A program made the position numbers and the translations under genes. Positions 1-6,671 of a DNA stretch of 11,073 bases are shown here, in pieces (the first letter of the stretch is position 1; each line of letters begins with the position of its first letter). This stretch comes from Chloroflexota bacterium. GTDB taxonomy: Bacteria; Chloroflexota; Dehalococcoidia; Lucifugimonadales; JADFKI01. The stretch spans positions 1 through 11,073 of the forward strand of contig JADFKI010000104.1 of NCBI GenBank assembly GCA_022565015.1. The letters run 5' to 3'. A model generated the notes under the pieces. That model saw only the letters and a list, made by a program, of their open reading frames with translations. It was not told the origin of the DNA and did no database searches.

Positions 1-451
1 CTGCCTCCGGTTCGGGGATTCTGAAGATGCCATATGCCTGGCTGTTGTCGAGGAGCCGCTGGATGACCCTGGGGCTGATGTCTCTAGGATAGGCGGTCAT
101 CGCCCACTTTTCTGAAAGAATCTCGCTGACGCTTTCCGGCGTGGTCGGCACATTTCCTCCGGCCAGCATGACCCTAAATATCGCGTCTTTCAGAGGCATG
201 TCGGGCAGCAGATAGTCTTCAGTGGCGGCGCAGTGGGCCGCTATTCTCTTGATGAACTTGTTCGGGTCTGATGAGATCGTAGGCGGCTCGTCATCCGCCT
301 GCTGGTCCATGTAGCATCGTCTCGAGGCGATGACGAGTGCAATTGCGCGACTGTCTTCATCGACATCATGGACCTCTATTAAGTACTCAGGTGAGGGTCC
401 CTCTTCTTCGTTTTCGTCGCTTGCACTCGTCTGGGTCTGGTCCTGCGTCAT
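1..451 (-). CDS. Hypothetical protein, C-terminus cut off by the window edge
   Basis: An open minus-strand frame runs from an ATG at 451 to the left edge without a stop, giving at least 150 residues. Its start overlaps the moeA stop in a TGATG arrangement, a hallmark of translational coupling, which is the main reason to trust both frame and start. The first 25 residues are polar and acidic (a stretch with DENEEEG). The rest looks like a soluble globular protein with mixed hydrophobic segments (for example EYLIEVHDV and AIALVIASRRC). I see no signal peptide, membrane helix or catalytic motif, and I do not recognise the family. Coupling to moeA hints at co-expression with molybdenum cofactor synthesis, but that is inference from position only. 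The gene is partial, so a C-terminal domain could still identify it. Confidence 0.8.
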   Translation of the reverse strand, partial: MTQDQTQTSASDENEEEGPSPEYLIEVHDVDEDSRAIALVIASRRCYMDQQADDEPPTISSDPNKFIKRIAAHCAATEDYLLPDMPLKDAIFRVMLAGGNVPTTPESVSEILSEKWAMTAYPRDISPRVIQRLLDNSQAYGIFRIPEPEA

Positions 452-1752
452 CAAAATACTTCCTCCGGCCAATCTAGCATTTGAACCACCACCACCTCTC
501 CCGCGTCCTTCCGAGGAACATCCTCCGGACAGATGGCAAACGCGTTGGCGCGTGCCATCGATGTCAGTAGATTGGAGCCTTGGTCGCCGGTGAGCTTCGC
601 GTGATATTCACCTCGCAGCTTCGTGACCACGGCCCGCGCAAATACCCTACGATTGTCCGTGTTATGAATCGGCTCGTCCAATATCGCTTCGACGGTCGGC
701 ATGCCAAGGTTCGGCTTGCCCATCATTTTGCGAATGGCGGCGCGTCCGAACTGCTCGAATGCGACAACGGCGCTTACAGGGTTCCCCGGTAGACCGATAT
801 GAGGCACCTTTTTGCCGTTCGGAGCGTTCAGGACCCCGAACGCCAGGGGCTTCGCAGGCCTCATCCTAACAGACCAGAAGTCTATCTTTCCATGCTGGGC
901 AAGCACGTCCTTCACCATGTCGTAGTCGCCCTTGGAGACTCCCGCAGAGGTAATGAGTATATCAGAATCAAGGCCCTCTCGCAGTTTGGAGTTCATCGAT
1001 TCCAGATTATCCCGGGCGACGCCCAATAGCTTCGGCACACCGCCGTAGCGGAGTACGCCGGCGGCTATGGTAAAGTTGTTGCTGTTGTATATCTTGCCGG
1101 GTTCGTATTCTTCCCCCGGCTCCATCAGCTCGTTGCCGGTGGCCAGGATAGCGACCACAGGCCGCCTTATCACCTTCACCTTGTCCGATCCCAAAGATGC
1201 CAGTACGCCGATCTCCGATGGACGAAGCACGGTGCCTTTGGCGAGGACAAGCTCTCCCTTTTTGACGTCCTGCCCCGCGGGCCTTACGTCCGCCCCCTGT
1301 TTCACCTCGTATCGGATGCCGATCTCGTTCAGATCACCCGACGGCCCCCGGCGTTCCAGCTCGTCCGTGTCTTCGAATGGAACAACTGCGTCTGCCCCTT
1401 CGGGAACGGGCGCGCCGGTCATGATGCGGACCGCCGTTCCCGTCGTCACCTTGTCTCGCGGGAGCTCTCCGGCGGCCACGGAGCCGACGACCTCAAGGGT
1501 CACGGGGCTGTCAGTCGATGCGCCGATGACGTCGACCGCCCTCACGGCGTAGCCATCCATGGCCGAGTTGTCCAGCGGCGGAATGTCGTATTCGGATACC
1601 GCATCCTCGGCAAGGACTTGCCCCAACGCTTCGAGCAAGGGCCTCTCTTCGGGTTCCAGCACATGCAAGGAGTCGAGGATTCGCTCGAGCGCCTCTTCGA
1701 CGCTGAGCATCGACTCGCCGTAGTGACGATGGCTGTGACCGTGCTGCGTCAT
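451..1752 (-). CDS. moeA: MoeA, molybdopterin molybdenumtransferase
   Basis: MoeA inserts molybdate into adenylylated molybdopterin, the last general step of molybdenum cofactor synthesis in the cytosol. From the ATG at 1752 it has 433 residues, a little over the usual 400-410 because of the N-terminal tail. Visible family motifs are DNSAMDGYAVRAVD (about 61-74), RIMTGAPVPEGADAVV (109-124), the MoCF-domain strand with ATGNEL (204-209), SAGVSKGDYD (269-278), LPGNPVSA (321-328), and a C-terminal domain IV with QGSNLLTSMARAN (391-403). The frame is open to a TTG at 1776, but I chose the ATG at 1752 because GAGGAG lies just before it, with a short spacer. Another possible start is the Met at residue 15, where typical MoeA homology begins. 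The extra tail is His-rich (HGHSHRH). It lies about 100 bases behind the HEPN gene and is coupled to the next ORF. Family assignment is near certain. Confidence 0.95.
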   Translation of the reverse strand: MTQHGHSHRHYGESMLSVEEALERILDSLHVLEPEERPLLEALGQVLAEDAVSEYDIPPLDNSAMDGYAVRAVDVIGASTDSPVTLEVVGSVAAGELPRDKVTTGTAVRIMTGAPVPEGADAVVPFEDTDELERRGPSGDLNEIGIRYEVKQGADVRPAGQDVKKGELVLAKGTVLRPSEIGVLASLGSDKVKVIRRPVVAILATGNELMEPGEEYEPGKIYNSNNFTIAAGVLRYGGVPKLLGVARDNLESMNSKLREGLDSDILITSAGVSKGDYDMVKDVLAQHGKIDFWSVRMRPAKPLAFGVLNAPNGKKVPHIGLPGNPVSAVVAFEQFGRAAIRKMMGKPNLGMPTVEAILDEPIHNTDNRRVFARAVVTKLRGEYHAKLTGDQGSNLLTSMARANAFAICPEDVPRKDAGEVVVVQMLDWPEEVF

Positions 1753-1852
1753 GATCTCCTCAGTGCTCAAGCACAACCATGCAGGGTTGGCTGTAATTCA
1801 TTAAAGGTGCCGTGTTGAAAAACGTGAAACGCTAGCGCTCTATCCCAGTAAG
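1753..1852. other. Intergenic gap between HEPN gene and moeA
   Basis: This 100-base gap separates the HEPN stop from the chosen moeA start. It contains the self-complementary octamer CGCTAGCG at about 1830-1837, too short for a terminator stem and with no T-run. On the minus strand I find an AT-rich TTTAAT but no matching -35 element at a sensible distance. I therefore cannot support a promoter, terminator or molybdenum cofactor riboswitch here. Confidence 0.5.
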
Positions 1853-2275
1853 CTATCTTTCGTGGCCTTCCTGGCCAATTTTGGCACTGACCATCTCGAC
1901 TATCCCCGTTGCGATGTCGAGGGCCTGGCGCGCCTCGTCGACGGTAAAGGATTCAAATGGAATCGCCGGCGGCGGCAGTGCGTCAGGGTATCTTGACGAG
2001 AGATAATACTTGTCCAGGGTCACGCCACGAGCGCGTAGGCCATTGAATTCTTCATCTTCCTTGCCGCACTCTGAAAGCAATTCTCCGATGGAGTGGATAT
2101 AGATAGATCTCCTGCCGGCCCCATAGAGGTATGCCTTCAGCGCCAGTTGCGAGGTCTGCTCGGACTTAAAGCAGACGTCTGACCATAGACTGTTATCGAA
2201 CATCAGCCTGGTTACTTCAAGGCTATGAGTAGCCTCGGCAAGCCATCGCCTGGCTGTTTCAAGAGGTCTTCTCAT
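1853..2275 (-). CDS. HEPN domain protein, probable toxin of an MNT/HEPN module
   Basis: This 140-residue all-helical protein matches the HEPN pattern: an N-terminal helix with W11 and A14, a segment CFKSEQTSQLALKAYL (35-50), then HSIGELL, and the late block LDKYYLSSRYPDALPPP (88-103) typical of the PF05168-type HEPN family. HEPN proteins of this kind are often RNases that act as toxins beside a small nucleotidyltransferase antitoxin. The candidate catalytic R-X4-H is R56 to H61. In HepT toxins the motif continues as H-X-Y and that Tyr is AMPylated by the partner; here the position is Ile63. The start (ATG at 2275) lies inside the upstream MNT gene, a 17-base overlap that implies coupled translation. 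Family membership is confident. Toxin activity is inferred, and a non-toxic HEPN accessory role is possible. Confidence 0.88.
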   Translation of the reverse strand: MRRPLETARRWLAEATHSLEVTRLMFDNSLWSDVCFKSEQTSQLALKAYLYGAGRRSIYIHSIGELLSECGKEDEEFNGLRARGVTLDKYYLSSRYPDALPPPAIPFESFTVDEARQALDIATGIVEMVSAKIGQEGHER

Positions 2276-2573
2276 AGATAGTCTTCCCCTGTGCCAAGGC
2301 CTGCTCTATAAAGGGGTTACCCTCGTCAATCATAGCTATTATCTCATCGGGCGTATATACGAACACATCGGCGGAGATGTCGGGGGGGATGAATCTGCCA
2401 ACCTCCACAAGACGCTGTACAAACCTTCTGTCAGTGCGCTTGATGACAATGATATCAATATCGCTGTGTTCGTCGAAATCGCCGCGAGCGGTTGAACCGA
2501 AATGAATTACCTTTTCCGGATTGTAGGCCAAGAGCCCTTCCAATAGCCGTTCAATTTTTGATGCGATGTTCAA
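2259..2573 (-). CDS. Minimal nucleotidyltransferase (MNT), probable antitoxin
   Basis: This 104-residue protein has the polymerase-beta superfamily signature GS-X10-DxD: G26-S27, then D38-I39-D40, followed by a third candidate acidic residue, D69, in SADVFVYTPDE. The context FGSTARGDFDEHSDIDIIVI fits small MNT proteins such as MntA, which in characterised pairs transfers AMP onto the HEPN toxin and so neutralises it. All acidic catalytic positions appear intact, so the enzyme is probably active. The start is a TTG at 2573, since no ATG lies nearby in frame; GAGGG about 11 bases upstream is a loose ribosome binding site. It begins 31 bases after the pheT stop and overlaps the HEPN gene by 17 bases. 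Partner and AMPylation activity are inferred from family knowledge. Confidence 0.87.
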   Translation of the reverse strand: MNIASKIERLLEGLLAYNPEKVIHFGSTARGDFDEHSDIDIIVIKRTDRRFVQRLVEVGRFIPPDISADVFVYTPDEIIAMIDEGNPFIEQALAQGKTIYEKTS

Positions 2574-2604
2574 GAAGATCGAATCCCTCGCATAGTCTGG
2601 AAAT

Positions 2605-5088
2605 TCACTGCCTCAACTCGGCTCCAAGCTCGCGCTGGAGCCGGCGGAGGATGTCTCCCTGGAACTGGTCGACCTGCTCCGACGTCAGCGTGCCTTTGTC
2701 CGACTGAAATACTATTCGGTACGCTATCGACTTCTTTCCAGGGGGCACGCCTTCGCCCTCATAAACGTCAAAGGGCGCGCTGCGTACGACCATACCGTGA
2801 CGCTCTATTATCATCTGGACTCGGGACGAAGAAAGGTCGGCGTCGATGATCAGCGCCAGGTCGCGATAGGATTCCGGGTAAGGACTCGAGCTCGAATAGC
2901 GAAGTGCGCCCTCCGGGACGACGCTTCCCAGGGCCTCCATGTTGACTTCCAGCAGGGCGACCGGTGCTCCGTCCAGTCCGAAGCGCGCCAACACCTCGGG
3001 CCTGACCTCTCCTACGACTCCAAGCATTTGGCCTCCGCTAACCAGTCGAGCCGCGCGGCCCGCCTGCAGTATCGAGTCATCGTCGAAGGGCTCGAAGGCC
3101 ACGTCAACCCTCAGGTTTGCGAACGAATACTCGAGGACCCCCTTTGCGTCGAAGAAGCCCATATCCTCTTGCGGCATCAGCCACGAGTCGGGGTTTCGCG
3201 GGCCTTGAAACAGGCCTACCAGCATCTCCCGCTCGTTGGGCAAATCGCGTTCCTTGGCCTCGTCTTTCGGCAGGTAGACGTTTCCTATCTCGAAGAGCTT
3301 CATGCCCTCGCCCTGAGAGATGCGCCTGTTAAACGACAGCGTTTGAAGAATGCTTCCCCTCAGGCTGGTCCTAAGGTACTCGAAATCGGCGCTCATCGGG
3401 TTGGCGATCTTCATGGGTTGGAGACCTTCGTCCAGCGCGCCCACCCTGGCGAGGGTGTCCATCGTCGTCAGTGAGTAGGAGATGGTCTCTCGCATCCCGG
3501 CCGATACGAGTACGTCCTTGACGCGCTCCCGCAGGACCCTGGACGCCTGAGGCTCGTGGTGGGGGATCGGCGTCGAGAGCATCGTAGTCGGTATGGAATC
3601 ATACCCGACGATGCGCGCCACCTCCTCCACAAGGTCGTCTTCGATTGATATGTCGGACCGCCAGTAAGGGGCCTTCATCCAGAGGGTATCGTCTCGCTCG
3701 GGAATGGCGCCGGCCTCCAGGGTCTCCATCATGTCGATCAGGCCCTCGGGTGCCCTGGCTCGCTCGAATCCCAGGGAATTGAGCACCTCTTCGACCTTTG
3801 ACATGCTGTAGTCCACACCCAGGACCTGGCGGATTCGCTGCCTGCTTATCTTGACTACCGGCGGGTCCTTTTCGCCGGGGTAAACGTCGATTATGCCCTT
3901 GGAGGCCTTTGCGCCGGCATGCTCGACCATTAGCTGCGTGGCTCTTCTAAGAGCCAACGGCGCGAGCTCCGCGCGTATGCCCCTCTCGAATCGATAGGAG
4001 GCTTCCGTGTTCAATCGCAGCTCGGATCGAGTGCGGCGCGTGTTGCCCGCGTCGAAATTAGCGGACTCCAGCAGCACCGTCCCGGTGCCTTCGTCGATCT
4101 CCGTGTTGGCGCCGCCCATGACACCGGCGAGTCCAACGCTCTTTTCGGGGTCGGCGATCATGAGCATGGGAGGCGACAGAAGCCGCTTTTCGCCGTCCAG
4201 CGTCACGTGCTCTTCGCCTTCGTGGGCGGCCCGCACGATAATCGTTCTGTCCTTCACCTTATCGAAGTCGAAGGCGTGCAGGGGCTGGCCGTATTCGAGC
4301 ATTACGAAGTTCGTGATGTCCACGATGTTGTTTATGGGACGCTGCCCCGCCTTAATCAAGGCATCCTGTATCCATTGCGGCGCAGAGCCAATCTTGATGC
4401 CGGTCATCAGCGTGGCCGTGTAGCGATTACAGAGCTCCGGGTTGGCGATCTCTACCTTCGCCTGTTCGTCAATGGGGTCGCCCTCTTCGGGATAGGATAG
4501 GTCGGGCTCGGTCAGGGACTTGCCCGTCAGCGCAGCCACCTCGTGGGCCACACCGAGAACCGAGAGGCAGTCGGGCCTGTTCGGCGTGACCTCCATGTCG
4601 AGCACGGCGTCGCCAAGATAGTCGACCAGGGGCGTGCCCACGGGCGCGTCTTCGTCGAGCTCGAGTATGCCCTCGTGGTCTTCGCTCAGCCCCAACTCCA
4701 GCGGCGAGCAGACCATTCCCGCGGACCTTACTCCACGAATGGTGGCGGCCTTGAGCTCCTCGACCTTGCCGGAACGGGGGCTGAAAATATGGGCACCCTC
4801 GCGGGCGAAGGCGATCTTCTGGCCCTCAGCGACGTTTGGCGCGCCGCATACCACCGTGATCGTCTCGCCGTTGCCTACATCGACTGTGGGCAAGCTGAGC
4901 CGGTCGGCGTTGGGATGCGGGTCCACCTTGAGAACGTGGCCTACGACGACCTTGTCCCGGTCCCAGTCGCCACCTATCTCCTCCACCTCCCCCACCTCGT
5001 TGCCGGCCATCGTCAGTAGGTGGGCGAGCTCCTTGGCGGAGATGTCTATGGGGACGTACTGCTTAAGCCAGGAAACCGGTACTCTCAT
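2605..5088 (-). CDS. pheT: PheT, phenylalanyl-tRNA synthetase beta subunit
   Basis: The 827-residue protein is the beta chain of the alpha2-beta2 phenylalanyl-tRNA synthetase, which charges tRNA-Phe in the cytosol; beta binds tRNA and carries the editing site. Length is normal for bacteria (about 790-830). It begins MRVPVSWLKQYV, as the family does. It then has an OB-fold tRNA-binding region (about 40-150, with DPHPNADRLSLPTVDVG and VVCGAPNV), a B3/B4 editing domain (about 210-390, containing NNIVDITNFVMLEYGQPLHAFD), a B5 domain (about 405-490), a catalytic-like core, and a C-terminal FDX-ACB domain (about 733-826, beginning near YPESYRDLALI). The start at 5088 is supported by GAGGAAG a few bases upstream. 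It should pair with PheS encoded upstream, but a two-gene cassette lies between them. No defect is visible. Confidence 0.97.
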   Translation of the reverse strand: MRVPVSWLKQYVPIDISAKELAHLLTMAGNEVGEVEEIGGDWDRDKVVVGHVLKVDPHPNADRLSLPTVDVGNGETITVVCGAPNVAEGQKIAFAREGAHIFSPRSGKVEELKAATIRGVRSAGMVCSPLELGLSEDHEGILELDEDAPVGTPLVDYLGDAVLDMEVTPNRPDCLSVLGVAHEVAALTGKSLTEPDLSYPEEGDPIDEQAKVEIANPELCNRYTATLMTGIKIGSAPQWIQDALIKAGQRPINNIVDITNFVMLEYGQPLHAFDFDKVKDRTIIVRAAHEGEEHVTLDGEKRLLSPPMLMIADPEKSVGLAGVMGGANTEIDEGTGTVLLESANFDAGNTRRTRSELRLNTEASYRFERGIRAELAPLALRRATQLMVEHAGAKASKGIIDVYPGEKDPPVVKISRQRIRQVLGVDYSMSKVEEVLNSLGFERARAPEGLIDMMETLEAGAIPERDDTLWMKAPYWRSDISIEDDLVEEVARIVGYDSIPTTMLSTPIPHHEPQASRVLRERVKDVLVSAGMRETISYSLTTMDTLARVGALDEGLQPMKIANPMSADFEYLRTSLRGSILQTLSFNRRISQGEGMKLFEIGNVYLPKDEAKERDLPNEREMLVGLFQGPRNPDSWLMPQEDMGFFDAKGVLEYSFANLRVDVAFEPFDDDSILQAGRAARLVSGGQMLGVVGEVRPEVLARFGLDGAPVALLEVNMEALGSVVPEGALRYSSSSPYPESYRDLALIIDADLSSSRVQMIIERHGMVVRSAPFDVYEGEGVPPGKKSIAYRIVFQSDKGTLTSEQVDQFQGDILRRLQRELGAELRQ

Positions 5089-5121
5089 TCACTTCCTCTG
5101 GGGGTTAGCGATGATCGGATC

Positions 5122-5572
5122 TTAACTCTCGAATTGCACAAATTGTGCCGGCGTGACAATGCGTAGACCGTGAGCGTTCTCAGTCTGCTCAGAAAGACTC
5201 AACCATCTTTGCCTCTTTGTGATCAGGTAGCTAGCGTTTGCTGCAATTGCGTCGCGGATGAAGGCTCTATGCTCGCTTGGTAGCCCGCTTAGTTCCAGAG
5301 TGACATCGTCCAAATTATACTCGTCCAAGTACACCGTTCTCTGGGTCGATGCCAAAGTATTCAACACGGGCTGAACTAAAAATGCTGGGGGGGTTGTTAG
5401 CCTCTGTTTGGTATTCGACAAGTATTCCGTCGGTAATCAACAGCTTGAACCGTTGACCTCGAAACGCGGTGGAAAAGGCATCTAATTCTTCGGGATAAAT
5501 GCTTCTGTCGTTAAGTGCGAGTGCCTTTATCATCAAGCTGTTGAAGGCAACGAGTGGCAGCGAAGTTGTCAA
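5122..5572 (-). pseudogene. PIN-like protein gene split by a one-base frame change
   Basis: Two overlapping minus-strand frames together make one PIN-like protein of about 149 residues. The first (5572 to 5315) begins at a TTG preceded by AGGGAG and a 6-base spacer, just 3 bases after the ATPase stop. It gives the N-terminal strand and the LLITDGILVEYQTEAN segment. The second (read from inside 5421 to 5122) supplies the C-terminal half, with AFIRDAIAANASYLIT and GLRIVTPAQFVQF, typical of PIN-family ends. The join falls on a run of seven C (plus 5387-5393 as G7); removing one base fuses the frames as NNPPAFLVQPVL. It could be a true pseudogene, a sequencing or assembly error, or a slippery site (CCC-C is a known +1-prone proline codon context). 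Several PIN acidic positions also look replaced: Phe for the first Asp, Lys-Arg for the usual Gly-Asp after the IT motif. Nuclease activity is doubtful. Confidence 0.65.
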
Positions 5573-5575
5573 TCG

Positions 5576-6589
5576 TTACTCCCTCGGTAACGTCTCAGCC
5601 CATTCTTTTAACAGACGCCTCTCGACTTTGTTGAAGGACGGGACCCAACCCTGAATGTAGCCATTCTTTCCCAAAGCTAAAGATTCGACTTCTGTTCCAT
5701 TTTCGCCTTTCTCCACATGATATACGGATATTTGGTCAGCCTTCATCCATTTATTATGGACGGCGTAACCAATGGCTTGTAGCAGGAAGTGGCTGTGAGT
5801 CGTCAAGATAATCTGCTTACTCTCGTTTATCGCCTCGGCAAACATCTCGAGAAGGCGAATTTGCAGCTCAGGGTGAAGGCTGATCTCGGGTTCCTCTATC
5901 AAGATTATGGACCCAGGGTTTGACCAAAACAGCTGAATAATAAGGGGCAGCACCTGCCTGCTTCCCGTGCTAGCAAATGAAGCATTTAATGCGACGTCAA
6001 GAATCTCATCCGAGAAACTACCAGAAATACGAGACCTACCGGCAAGAGTGGCGGCCGCTTCTGAGATGCCAAATACTGAGACCCATTTTTGAATCTTCAT
6101 TCTCTCGGAGCGGTAGTTAGCGTCAGGAAGCCTCTCTAGGATTTCCAGAGTGTGCTCTCCGTTCTGCCACACCCAATCAGCTTCCTTAGGCACGTCAGAA
6201 TCTTCAATGATCCCTCTCGTTGCCCTAATAGGAAAAACTTTGCCGATGAATGATGAAGAGATACTTTCGGGTGTTTGCGGCGATGGATTCTGTTTGAAAT
6301 TTTCGTGCAGAAAAGTATGACCACCTACCATTTCAGAGTCGGAATCCTCAACTTCAACGTACACCGACAGAATGTTGTCGTCCTTTTTGAAGTGAATGTC
6401 CTCGTAATCGGAAAAGCTGAAAAACCCGGGCCGAGATATACCTCCGAGACTTGCAAATACAATTGCGTCTAGGATGCTCGACTTACCTCCCCCATTGGGA
6501 CCTACGAGAAACGTGAGTGGCTTAAGGTCCAGACCAACTCCGGGCTCACCAATGCTTTTGAAGTTTTTTATCTCTACTCGACTGAGCAT
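5576..6589 (-). CDS. AAA/ABC-type ATPase (OLD/RecF-like head domain, no nuclease domain)
   Basis: The 337-residue soluble protein starts MLSRVEIKNFKSIG, the classic opening of SMC/RecF/OLD-like ATPases. The Walker A is GPNGGGKSS (30-38), the ABC-like signature STGSRQVLPLI (about 207-217), Walker B IILIEEPEISLHP (228-240) and the H-loop TTHSHFLL (263-270). These residues look complete, so it should bind and hydrolyse ATP, probably as a dimer. The chain ends about 70 residues after the H-loop with no TOPRIM or other nuclease domain, unlike OLD proteins; the effector would have to be separate. The neighbour 3 bases downstream is a PIN-like ORF, reminiscent of ATPase-plus-nuclease phage defence pairs. 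Base composition is clearly more AT-rich than the flanking pheS and pheT, pointing to horizontal gain. GGGATG a few bases before the ATG may serve as ribosome binding site. The exact subfamily and function are unknown. Confidence 0.9.
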   Translation of the reverse strand: MLSRVEIKNFKSIGEPGVGLDLKPLTFLVGPNGGGKSSILDAIVFASLGGISRPGFFSFSDYEDIHFKKDDNILSVYVEVEDSDSEMVGGHTFLHENFKQNPSPQTPESISSSFIGKVFPIRATRGIIEDSDVPKEADWVWQNGEHTLEILERLPDANYRSERMKIQKWVSVFGISEAAATLAGRSRISGSFSDEILDVALNASFASTGSRQVLPLIIQLFWSNPGSIILIEEPEISLHPELQIRLLEMFAEAINESKQIILTTHSHFLLQAIGYAVHNKWMKADQISVYHVEKGENGTEVESLALGKNGYIQGWVPSFNKVERRLLKEWAETLPRE

Positions 6590-6623
6590 GTTGTCATCCC
6601 TTCACGTCGGGTTATTGCATTCA

Positions 6624-6654
6624 ATATCAGTTTAGCGCATCGAATACGTCTCAA
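6624..6654 (-). promoter_or_regulatory. Weak candidate promoter before the ATPase gene
   Basis: In the 82-base gap between the pheS stop and the ATPase start, the minus strand has TTGAGA (6654-6649) and TGATAT (6629-6624) separated by 19 bases. The spacer is long and both boxes are imperfect, so this is a suggestion that the ATPase/PIN-like pair may have its own promoter rather than a firm call. No terminator hairpin is seen in the same gap. Confidence 0.25.
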
Positions 6655-6671
6655 ACCCAACGAGGATGTCT

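Noticed and set aside
1800..1829. Minus-strand promoter for moeA (TTTCAC and TTTAAT, 18-base spacer)
   Set aside because: The -35 candidate matches the consensus at only two positions, so the site cannot be supported.
2797..3474. Long plus-strand open frame (225 codons) opposite pheT
   Set aside because: It lies wholly antisense to the conserved FDX-ACB and core-domain region of pheT, and its translation shows no recognisable family pattern. It is a GC-rich antisense shadow.
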